DNA from: Neocallimastix lanati (nom. inval.)
Lineage: Eukaryota; Neocallimastigomycota; Neocallimastigomycetes; Neocallimastigales; Neocallimastigaceae
Assembly (NCBI GenBank): GCA_016946835.1
Contig: JACVTC010000080.1
Coordinates: 1-64,000 of the forward strand
Length of the DNA stretch: 64,000 nucleotides
Direction: 5' to 3'
Both the position numbers and the translations under genes were made by a program. The notes under the pieces were generated by a model. That model had not been told where the DNA came from and did not search any database. It saw nothing but the letters and a program-made list of their open reading frames with translations. This document shows positions 50,850-64,000 of the stretch, piece by piece. Within the stretch, counting starts at the first letter, position 1. Every line of letters begins with the position of its first letter.

Positions 50850-51485
50850 AAAGCAGCAAAAACAATATTTCCTAATACAAATATTAAATATTGTATTTTG
50901 CATTATAAAAAATCACTAGAAATTAAAAAAAAAAATTAAATAGGCTATAATAAAGTAAAAAAATGATAGTAATATATTTATATTTATTATAAATCTATTT
51001 TAAAATTAACATTTATAAATCCTGTATACATTATACCTATTTGATATTTATGTTATAATTAAAATTAAATCCATTAAAAATAATTATTGTCAATTTTTAA
51101 AGTTTTTAGAATATTTTTTATAAAACATATTTAGTTGGTTATGATATGAAAATTTGTAATTATTATAATAATATAGAACCTATAACAAACAATGCCTCAG
51201 AATCACTCAATAATTATTTAAATAATTTAGTTCCAACAAAGCCATTTTATTATGAATTAAATTAAATAAACTTGAACATTTATCATATTATTATTATCAA
51301 AGAAAAATAAGAGGAATTTGGAAAATAAAAAAAAAAAAGAGCAATAAATAAAGCTAATGAAATCACTGTCTTAATTGAATGCTACAAAAATATTGAAACC
51401 GAGTTAATTAATGCTAAATGTGATAGAAATAATACTACTGATTTGTGGTTTGATTGTTTAACTGATTTAATAATATAACATAAAT
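50850..51485 (+). pseudogene. MULE transposase, C-terminal half
   Basis: Plus-strand reading gives DISKAAKTIFPNTNIKYCIL HYKKSLEIKKKN (about 50850-50940), the block of MULE transposases around the CxxH motif. Then ICNYYNNIEPITNNASESLN NYLNNLVPTKPFYYEL (about 51150-51255), with the final catalytic Glu region (N-x-SESLN), and INKANEITVLIECYKNIETE (about 51342) to DLWFDCLTDLI at 51478. It is the direct sequel to the minus-strand half next door, so the ancestral gene was split by an inversion. No terminal inverted repeats were identified. Confidence 0.65.
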
Positions 51486-51790
51486 ATTACTTTATAATAA
51501 ATAACTAAGAAATGAGGAATGACCAAACGAAATCATCAGAATTCTGTCATTAAAAAATTTAATTTATAAAGCTTATTAAATTTATACAATTTAAATAAAT
51601 ATTCAAATACAATGTATAATTAATAGTTTTATCATTATAATTATTATTTTTTTTTAATAATTTTTAAATAAAAGAGTCATTATTAATAAAATTTATATTT
51701 TTAATAACATTTATTATTTTAATAACATTTATATTTTTATATAATTCTTTTATTAATGTAACGAATCTTAAAAAAAATTAGAAATTAGAA

Positions 51791-51851
51791 TGCTGGCATA
51801 GTGGTTAGTCACTATGACCTCAGCCTGAACCACTAGGGTTCGACTCACACC
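51791..51851 (+). promoter_or_regulatory. tRNA-like segment with A and B boxes inside the LTR
   Basis: TGGCATAGTGG (51794-51804) fits the tRNA A box and GGTTCGACTC (51837-51846) the B box, 32 bases apart. The intervening TTAGTCACTATGACCTCAGC also has the look of tRNA or tRNA-derived SINE heads. Acceptor and T stems do not close properly, so this is not a working tRNA gene. It could recruit TFIIIC/Pol III. The same segment is at 57606-57666 in the 3' LTR. Confidence 0.6.
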
Positions 51852-52124
51852 TTTACTAAAATTTTATATCATTTAAATTTTAAAGAATTTTTATACTTCA
51901 TTTCTGTATTTGTTTCTGTATTTGTTTCTGTATAAATTTCTATAAAAAAAATTAACAAAAGAAATTCTTAGAAATTAATAGAAACAAATCAGATAGAAAT
52001 TCTATTTTAATTTATCTTTTATCATTATTTCTTTTAGATTCTTTTAACCGAAAATAATCAATTTTTATGAAACTTTTTAATGATTTTATGGTTTTAAATT
52101 TTTATGGATTTAAATTTTGAAAAA

Positions 52125-52188
52125 CTATAAATAGGAGTGAATTTCGCAGCCAAAAAAAAAAATATTTTTTAAAAATTGTGTTTTTATT
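52125..52188 (+). promoter_or_regulatory. LTR promoter: TATA box and self-primer sequence
   Basis: CTATAAATAGG is a strong TATA box. At 52178-52188, 52 bp further on, GTGTTTTTATT is the exact reverse complement of AATAAAAACAC (52369-52379) at the LTR/leader junction. If the RNA starts at 52178, its first 11 bases can fold onto the primer-binding site, as in Tf1 of fission yeast. The start site itself is not visible from sequence. Confidence 0.5.
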
Positions 52189-52368
52189 AATTATTGAATT
52201 AATTAATAAGTAATTCGAAATATTACAATAATTAATCTTTATAATTAATATTTTTAAATTTCTTAATTAATAAAACTATATTTTAAAAAACCAAATTACT
52301 TATTAATCAAAAAGTGCTTACCTATTGTGTTACACTCTTTAAAACACGGATATTCCAATATTCGTTAC

Positions 52369-52379
52369 AATAAAAACAC
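52369..52379 (+). other. Candidate self-priming binding site
   Basis: AATAAAAACAC directly at the 3' edge of the 5' LTR, where a primer-binding site must lie. It does not begin with the TGG expected for a tRNA primer, but matches 11 of 11 bases with 52178-52188. Confidence 0.5.
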
Positions 52380-52420
52380 CACTAAACTAAGCACAATACC
52401 TTTGCACTTTTACTCTTTCT

Positions 52421-52820
52421 GGAACCCCGTTAAGGAATCCCATTTTCTACTACTATTTTTGGAACCCCGTTAAGGAATTCCATTTTCTACTACTATTTTT
52501 GGAACCCCGTTAAGGAATCCCATTTTCTACTACTATTTTTGGAACACCGTTAAGGAATCCCATTTTCTACTACTATTTTTGGAACCCCGTTAAGGAATCC
52601 CATTTTCTACTACTATTTTTGGAACCCCGTTAAGGAATCCCATTTTCTACTACTATTTTTGGAACCCCGTTAAGGAATCCCATTTTCTACTACTATTTTT
52701 GGAACACCGTTAAGGAATCCCATTTACTACTATTCTTTTTTGGAACCCCGTTAAGGAATCCCATTCTCTACTACTCTTTTTGGAACCCCGTTAAGGAATC
52801 CCATTTTCTACTATTTTTGA
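52421..52820 (+). repeat. Ten 40-bp leader repeats of the chromovirus
   Basis: Unit GGAACCCCGTTAAGGAATCC followed by CATTTTCTACTACTATTTTT, starting at 52421, 52461, 52501, 52541, 52581, 52621, 52661, 52701, 52742 and 52782. The GC-rich half is almost invariant (two units have GGAACACC, one has AATTCC); the T-rich half varies at the end. It lies between primer site and gag. Possible roles are enhancer, packaging signal or ribosome loading; none is shown by sequence. Confidence 0.95.
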
Positions 52821-57257
<4,437 letters not shown>

Positions 57258-57559
57258 ATATAAATCATTTAATCAAAAATAAATTTTATTTCATCAAAGT
57301 ACTATTAATCATTCTAACTTATGATTATTTTAAAAAAAAAAAAAAAAAATTATTTTATATTATTCAAAAACATTTATTCTAGATAGTTTTATTTTTATAC
57401 TTTATTTTTAAAACTTAAAATTCATGTAATTTTTATTATTCAATGTATTAATTAAATTATCACTCCTATAAGTAATTTAGTTATAGTTTATTATTATAAA
57501 AGTTAGAATTAGAAATAGTTTAGATTTAAAGCAAAAGATTCGTCTGGCATCCGAATCCT

Positions 57560-57571
57560 AGAGGAGGACCA
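57560..57571 (+). other. Polypurine tract
   Basis: AGAGGAGGACCA immediately precedes the 3' LTR start TGTAACG, the position where plus-strand DNA synthesis is primed in LTR retrotransposons. Confidence 0.75.
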
Positions 57572-58184
57572 TGTAACGAATCTTAAAAAAAATTAGAAAT
57601 TAGAATGCTGGCATAGTGGTTAGTCACTATGACCTCAGCCTGAACCACTAGGGTTCGACTCACACCTTTACTAAAATTTTATATCATTTAAATTTTAAAG
57701 AATTTTTATACTTCATTTCTGTATTTGTTTCTGTATTTGTTTCTGTATAAATTTCTATAAAAAAAATTAACAAAAGAAATTCTTAGAAATTAATAGAAAC
57801 AAATCAGATAGAAATTCTATTTTAATTTATCTTTTATCATTATTTCTTTTAGATTCTTTTAACCGAAAATAATCAATTTTTATGAAACTTTTTAATGATT
57901 TTATGGTTTTAAATTTTTATGGATTTAAATTTTGAAAAACTATAAATAGGAGTGAATTTCGCAGCCAAAAAAAAAAATATTTTTTAAAAATTGTGTTTTT
58001 ATTAATTATTGAATTAATTAATAAGTAATTCGAAATATTACAATAATTAATCTTTATAATTAATATTTTTAAATTTCTTAATTAATAAAACTATATTTTA
58101 AAAAACCAAATTACTTATTAATCAAAAAGTGCTTACCTATTGTGTTACACTCTTTAAAACACGGATATTCCAATATTCGTTACA
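57572..58184 (+). repeat. 3' LTR of the chromovirus
   Basis: 613 bp, no difference from 51757-52369 seen by eye, followed by the target duplication ATTAA. Confidence 0.95.
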
Positions 58185-58309
58185 ATTAATAGCATTTAAA
58201 ATAAAAGAATTAAAATCATAAAATCTAACCATTCTATGATTTATTTAATTATTCACTTATTAATTAATTTAAAAATTGAAATAACAAAATAATACAAATA
58301 AAATAATAT

Positions 58310-59860
58310 TATGTAGCACAAAATAACTAAAGACACACATATATATCATGTGAATATTGGCATAATGCAACCTCCCCCATATATCATTTCTGATCTAAAA
58401 TAAAATAGGTGTAGTTAACCTATTTGTATATTTAATAATCATTATTAAATTTTTATATCTTTTTGATAATAATTTTTATAATATATTATTAATTATTCAT
58501 TATTATATTATAATGACTATTATAATATCTATTAAATTACATATTATTCTATCATCTATTGAATTATATATTTATATTATATAATATTATATAATATATT
58601 ATTATGTATTATTTTATATTTATTTTATATTCTTACCTATAATATATATTTATTATTTAAATATAGATATTATATTCATATAGATATAATTTATATTATA
58701 TGTTTAAAATGTTAATTTTATATCTATTAAATTTATATTTATTAAAAATGTTAAATTTCCTTAATAGCAACCAATTTCTAATAAAAATTAATTAGAAGTA
58801 GGTTTTTTTTTAATTATTTTAGGAAAAGTAATCATAAATTAAATAACAATTATCACTCTAATTATTATAATTAAACGATAGCACATAAAAGTCTCTTATA
58901 TCATTTTGATATAAAACAAATATGTGTAGTAACATATTTGTATATTTAATAATAATTATTAAATATTAAATTTATATCTTTTTGATAATAATTATTTTAT
59001 TTTATTTTATTTCAATATGTATTATTATAATTATAATAATTATAATACTTTATTTCATATAAAATTTATATAGTTCTATATATTAGAATATATAATTAAT
59101 ATATTACCTATTTCTTATAAATAGATTAAATTATTTATATTAGAAATAGAGAACTCTCTTGTAAATTTTTAGGAATTAGAATTATTATTTTAATTGTACG
59201 AATATTATAATTTTATTAATAAATTTTACTAAACAACCATTATTTTAAAAACCCACTGCTTATAAATTATTGCACATAAAAGTTCCGCATATCAATTTAT
59301 AATATCACGTGAATTAATTATTAATGTGATATTCTTTATGCTGTAGTCTGATTTAATGAAGTGTATTTTTAAGTTATTAATGATTTTTAATTAATATTTT
59401 ATTATTATTTTATCATTGACAATAACTAATTTCAACTAAAAGAAAAACAAAAAAAAAACAAAAACAAGAATAAACATTAATATGAATTATATTGAAAAGT
59501 ATATAATTATATCTACTTATAAATAAATATAATAAATAAGAATATTATAATATTTTAATATGAATGATCTATCAATAATATAAACTATTATATTAATTAT
59601 ATAAACTTAATAATTATAAACTTTAATAATAATTTAAAATAAAAAGTATAATTTAATATTTATGAAATATACATCAGAAATATAAATAATTATATAAAAT
59701 ATAAATAATAATATAAAATATAAATAACAATATAAATAATTATATAAAATATAAATAATAAATATAAATTATTATAAATAATAAGATATAAATTTGGAAT
59801 ATCTGAATAGATAAATATTCAAAATATTCCAAAATATGTTTTGCTACACCTATTTGGTTT
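58310..59860. repeat. Three related blocks with a covarying hairpin
   Basis: Two direct copies share GATCTAAAATAAAATAGGTG / GATATAAAACAAATATGTGT, then GTAG, then TTTGTATATTTAATAAT-ATTATTAAAT and ATCTTTTTGATAATAATT (58391-58478 and 58908-59000). A third, reversed piece lies at 59831-59872. The hairpin stems are AATAGGT/ACCTATT (58404-58424) and AAATATGT/ACATATTT (58918-58939) around a GTAGT(T)A loop. GCACATAAAAGT near 58881 and 59272 belongs to the same block. Type of repeat unknown; no coding frame in this interval. Confidence 0.5.
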
Positions 59861-60053
59861 ATATCATTATTTATCATAAAATAACTAAAAAAAGTTTTAA
59901 TATTTCACACCTCTATACTTTTTTTTTTCTTTTATAATTATTCACACAATATATTTATTAGCAAAAATTTGTATTTTTTTATTTTTTTTTAAATAATGTA
60001 TAATAATTTGTATAAAAGTGATTTCCTTTTATCAAAAAATAAAAAAAAAAAAA

Positions 60054-61499
60054 ATGGATGTAAGAAATATAAATGTACATATTAAAACAATATATGATAT
60101 TACTTTTAAAAATTTATTTGGAGTAGAAGGAAATGAATTAATTTTAATCCATTTTTTAAATCAAATATTGGGACGTAATAAAAATAATGAAATTGTAGAT
60201 TTAGAATATTTAAATGTAGAAAAAGTTGATAATATTGGATTAATAACAAATAAGAAAAAAAGAGGAAGACCTAGTACCAAGGTACCGAAATATTTCACTA
60301 AAACTAGTAAAATGGATATTCATGATAATGATAATAATGAAATGAACAATATTAATAATAAAAGTGTTTTATTTTATAATAATTTTCAAAATTTTTTAGA
60401 TTTAAAATTAGTTGATCTACTCAATTGTTTTAATGAAAACGTAAATAATCTATTAGAAAAAATATTAGAAATCGAAGATATTACTTTAAGAGAAGACATT
60501 AAAGAACAAATAATTAATATTTTAAAAGAATATAAAACAAACAATAATAAATATTTTAATATTGAAAATAATGAAACAACAGAAAAAATAAATAATTTTA
60601 AAAATTATATGGCAGATTTATTTAAACCTGAAGAAAATGATTGTGTGATAAATATAGAAGCAACAACAAAAGATGATGAAAGGATAAACATTGAAATTCG
60701 AATTAATGAAGATCGTGAAATGTATAAAAGAACGCTTTTTTATGCTTCAAAAATAATTCATCAATCATTACTTTTTGGTAATGAATATAAAGAAATTCCT
60801 AAAGTCGTCATGATAAATATATTGAATTCTAATTTATTAAATAATACGAAAGAGGAAATGACTATTCCTCATTGGGAATTTACTTTAAAAGATAAAAATA
60901 CAAATGAAGAAAAAGGTTTTAAAGATTTATTAAATATTCATTTCATTGAGTTACCTAAATACAAAGAATATGCAGTAAAACATAGGAATAAAATGATTGA
61001 AAATTATTCATGGATCCTTTTTTTAAATGATCCTAACGATGAATATTTTAAACGAGACGATATACCCGAAGTATTTATTAATGCAAGAGAACAATTATTT
61101 TTTTTACAAGCTGATCCTGATTTTATAGAATTATACGAACAAAGAGAAAAAGAAATAATGGATGAAAAATCAAAAATGGAAGGGAAATATGATGAAGGTT
61201 TAATAAAAGGTTTAATAAAAGGTAGAAAGGAAGGTGAAAAAAAAGGAGAATTAAAATATTTAATGAAAAGTTTAAAAAAAGGTGAAAAATTAAAAGAAAT
61301 AAAAGATGATTATAAGGAAATATTTACAGAAGAAGAATTAGAAATAATAAATAGTTTTGTTGAAGATAAATCTTATAAAATCAAAGATTTAGCTATACAA
61401 TTAGATTTGGACGAAAATATCATATTAGAAGTTTGTGAAAAAGTTAATTTAGATGTACAAGAGAGAAAAGAAAAAAAACGGAAAATCAAAATAAAATAA
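60054..61499 (+). CDS. Rpn-like PD-(D/E)XK nuclease/transposase with AT-hook insert
   Basis: 481 residues from the ATG at 60054, which follows 13 A's; the frame is open 36 bases further upstream only from a GTG. The N-terminus YDITFKNLFG (14-23) and LILIHFLNQILGR...EIVDLEYLN (29-54) match Rpn/PDDEXK_2 proteins, bacterial enzymes that promote recombination. KKKRGRPSTK (67-76) is an AT-hook with an NLS-like basic core. A 120-residue Asn-rich, helical insert follows. The core resumes at INIEATTKDDERINIEIRI (about 199-217) and YKRTLFYASKIIHQSL. The C-terminal third has HFIELPKY..., the family's Gly/Lys/Glu repeats (GLIKGLIKGRKEGEKKGE, about 381-398), a small helical end and a basic tail. By eye the usual catalytic Asp before the 'IEI' strand is Asn (INIEA) and the usual Gln after Glu is Arg. 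Acquisition from bacteria is inference from family distribution. Confidence 0.8.
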   Translation: MDVRNINVHIKTIYDITFKNLFGVEGNELILIHFLNQILGRNKNNEIVDLEYLNVEKVDNIGLITNKKKRGRPSTKVPKYFTKTSKMDIHDNDNNEMNNINNKSVLFYNNFQNFLDLKLVDLLNCFNENVNNLLEKILEIEDITLREDIKEQIINILKEYKTNNNKYFNIENNETTEKINNFKNYMADLFKPEENDCVINIEATTKDDERINIEIRINEDREMYKRTLFYASKIIHQSLLFGNEYKEIPKVVMINILNSNLLNNTKEEMTIPHWEFTLKDKNTNEEKGFKDLLNIHFIELPKYKEYAVKHRNKMIENYSWILFLNDPNDEYFKRDDIPEVFINAREQLFFLQADPDFIELYEQREKEIMDEKSKMEGKYDEGLIKGLIKGRKEGEKKGELKYLMKSLKKGEKLKEIKDDYKEIFTEEELEIINSFVEDKSYKIKDLAIQLDLDENIILEVCEKVNLDVQERKEKKRKIKIK

Positions 61500-62202
61500 T
61501 TTTATGAGCTACTTCCCTTGTAGACAATTTTTTTTTTTTCTTCAACTTGTGTGTAATAATTCAATGTTTCTTTAATTGATCCTACTACTAAATTTATATT
61601 ATTTTATTTATTTTTATTTTTATATAATTTTCATATTATATGACATATGTAATTCACAGGTATGTAATATAAAATTTTTAATTAAACAATATAAAATAAT
61701 AATATGTATATATATAAATATATATTATTCATATTATAGTTATACATATAATTTATATAAATCATGTTAATATTGTAAGAATAAATATATAAAAATAAAG
61801 ATGATATACGATTTATACAAAAAAATGTTATTATTATTATTATTATTATTATTAGTGGTAGTAGTAATAATTGTACAATAGTAATAATAGTAATTAGTAA
61901 TAGTAATAGAAATAGTATTAGTAGTAATAATAGTAATAGATAAAATTAAAAAATACATTAATGTATTATTTAACAAAATTTAATTTTTTTTTTATTATAT
62001 ATTTAATAAATTTTTTTTATCATTTCATATTTTAGAGATTTTTAATAAATAAAAAGAAATAAATTATGATAAAAACTGTATGATACATTCATTATAATAA
62101 AATAAAAAATATGATGATAATAGCAATCAATTATTATTAGTTTTTATTTTATATATTTTTATATTCATTTTATATATATATAATAAATAATATAAAATTA
62201 TA

Positions 62203-62241
<39 letters not shown>

Positions 62242-64000
62242 ATATTTATTAAAACTAATCATATTAAAAAATATGAATAAAATTTTTTAATTTGAAAATT
62301 TTTAAATATTTTAGATTATAATATTATAATTTATTCTCAACAACAGATGTTTAAAAATTTTTATTCCTGTGAGTTAAATATAAGAAATATTAATATAAAT
62401 TTACAAAAATTATAAATATTTTATTTTAATTTTTTTATTTTTAATTAGTAAACCAAGTTATAATATTTATTTTATTAAACTATTTAGTTATTACTATTAT
62501 TGTTGTTATTATTTGTAATCTTAATACAAATAAATAATTAAATATATATTACTAAAGGTATTAATATTGGTATATTTAATTTATTATATCAGAAGTAGTT
62601 TTTTATTTGTTTGTTTACTTATTTACTTTCTTTACATGATTTTGTGATATTCTTCCTTTTTCTTTTTATATTCATTTTTATGTTCAATAAAAATATATAA
62701 TAAAAAAAGATAAATTTAAAAGGTAAAACTAAATAAAATAATAAAAATTGTAAAAAAAAAAAAAAAATAAAAAGTAATGCAATAAGTATGATTAACGTTA
62801 ATATATCTATTGATTCACTGATTTTTATCATTCTTCTAATGAAAATCTATCGCTTTCAATATTCCTCAAAATAAAATTCCCAAATTTCCATTTTTCATTT
62901 AAATATTTAATTTTCTCTATTTTTGGTTTAGACGAAATTCAAAATTTTAATTATGATAATAAAAAAGCAAAAACTTTTATTTAAAAATTTAACATTTATT
63001 ATTATATATATATATATATATATTTTTATTTGCTTATTATATAATTTATTATTAATACTATATTTTTTTGTATTTTATTGTTTTTGGAGCATTTATTCTT
63101 ACCAGCATAAATACAAAATGAATTCTTTGAATAAAAATTATTAAACAAAAGTAAATAAAATAAATATAAAAGGTTAAGGTTGAAATAATAATAAAAGTTA
63201 TAAAAATATAATAATTATAAAAGAAAGAATTAAACAGTATTATATAAATATTTAGATTATTATGAAGACATAATAACAAAAAGATTATTTATATAAAGAT
63301 AATTTATAAAATATAAAAAAAATAAAAGAAAAGAAGAAAATAAAAAAATAAAATAATAAAATAATAATTATTCTTATGTTATTTATAATTAAATAAAAAA
63401 GATTTAAAAAATAAATCTTTTATTAATTTATATATAAAGTGAACAAAAGAAAAATTTTTAATCTAAATTTTTTAAATATAAATAAATTAAATATAAAAGA
63501 AGAATTATAATAAAAACTATAAAATTTTATTTAAACTATTGTAAAAAGGTAACTATTGTAAAAGTTAAAAGGGTAAACAAAGAAAGGAAAAATTATAAAA
63601 CTATATTATTAATAAAAATCTAATATGTAAATAAAAAAAATATTTTATACTAAATAAAAACTATATATAAAATAAATTAATTCTTTAATAATAAATAATA
63701 AAATAATAATAAAAATTATTATAAAAATTATTTATTAAAAAATTATTAAATTATTTTATATAAGAGAAAAAATAAAATATTAAAATTAAAAGAATTAAAA
63801 AGGGCACTTTTAAAATAATTATTAAAACTATTTTAAAAGAATATTAATAAGTTAATATAAATAAAAAAAATAATTTTTTTATAACAATAAATAAAAATAT
63901 AAAAAAAATATAATTATTTAGACAAAAAATATAAAAAAAATATAATTATCGTTAAATAATAATAATTATTATTGAAAAAAAGTTTTATCTTATAATAAAT
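61500..64000. other. AT-rich non-coding end of window
   Basis: Short ATT, TAG/TAA and TA repeats, a poly(A) block at 62206-62240 and low-complexity Ile/Tyr/Phe pseudo-frames only. No gene, LTR or structured element recognised. The first 100 bases contain the probable 3' end of the Rpn-like gene (T-rich stretch at 61529-61542). Confidence 0.5.

Larger units (their letters stand above)
51757..52369 (+). repeat. 5' LTR of the chromovirus
   Basis: 613 bp, TGTAACGAAT...ATTCGTTACA, with 10-bp perfect terminal inverted repeats. It contains a tRNA-like box pair (51791-51851), a TATA box CTATAAATAGG (52125-52135) and a candidate RNA start at 52178. Same length and sequence as 57572-58184. Confidence 0.95.

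Noticed and set aside
52421-52820. CRISPR-like array
   Set aside because: The 40-bp units are contiguous repeats with repeated, not unique, intervening sequence, and lie in a eukaryotic retrotransposon leader.
60018-60053. Longer start for the Rpn-like gene (12 extra residues)
   Set aside because: The upstream start is a GTG and the extension is mostly Lys from the A tract; the first ATG at 60054 matches the family's N-terminus.

Overview
The window looks like nuclear DNA of an anaerobic gut fungus (Neocallimastigomycota, the Piromyces/Neocallimastix/Anaeromyces/Orpinomyces group). The reasons are: extreme AT content with long A/T homopolymers; Asn-rich runs in proteins; a giant AAA-ATPase_like/PD-(D/E)XK protein and an Rpn-type nuclease, both families abundant in these fungi; relics of Cys-rich 'GYFLN...KTLIIEC' repeat proteins that resemble the fungal cellulosome scaffoldins; and a crowd of fungal retrotransposons. 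I see no bacterial-type operon, rRNA or canonical tRNA, and no ordinary housekeeping gene. The genus call is inference.

Only three long open genes stand: a two-unit AAA-ATPase/nuclease protein (minus, 36447-40418), a Ty3/gypsy chromovirus polyprotein (plus, 53394-57257), and an Rpn-like PD-(D/E)XK nuclease with an inserted AT-hook (plus, 60054-61499). All three ATGs directly follow an uninterrupted oligo(A) tract on the coding strand. Almost everything else is mobile-element debris.

Layout. 1-2700: a Cys-rich relic, arrays of small hairpins with conserved loops, and a copia-like 3' LTR. 3038-4660: a broken second copy of the AAA/nuclease gene. 4740-8130 (minus): two overlapping-order Ty1/copia relics. 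8420-9460 (minus): a scaffoldin-like relic with another hairpin array at 9619-9939. 11616-18393: a decayed but complete-length Ty1/copia element with 152-bp LTRs and a 5-bp target duplication, split by a young 772-bp solo LTR. 18400-30050: a gene-poor, T/A-homopolymer and minisatellite desert, with a 1.3-kb heptamer array and faint coding relics. 30265-31620 and 42720-45840: two decayed Ty3/gypsy pol copies. 35067-35854 (minus): a broken Cys-rich membrane protein. 47385-49995: a third gypsy element (LTR, primer-binding site, gag), its LTR split by a second solo LTR of the same family. 50095-51485: a MULE transposase relic whose N-terminal half is inverted relative to its C-terminal half. 51757-58184: the young chromovirus, with identical 613-bp LTRs, a 5-bp target duplication, a tRNA-like segment in the LTR, a Tf1-style self-primer match and ten 40-bp leader repeats. 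58200-60050: repeats with a covarying hairpin. 60054-61499: the Rpn-like gene. 61500-64000: AT-rich non-coding DNA.

The window records successive insertions. The old copia and gypsy copies are riddled with stops, frameshifts and stretched homopolymers. Two nearly identical solo LTRs later landed in them, and the chromovirus is youngest. The chromovirus lacks the part of reverse transcriptase that carries the first catalytic Asp, so it probably moved with enzyme supplied by another copy. Translations were made by eye; boundaries of relics are approximate.
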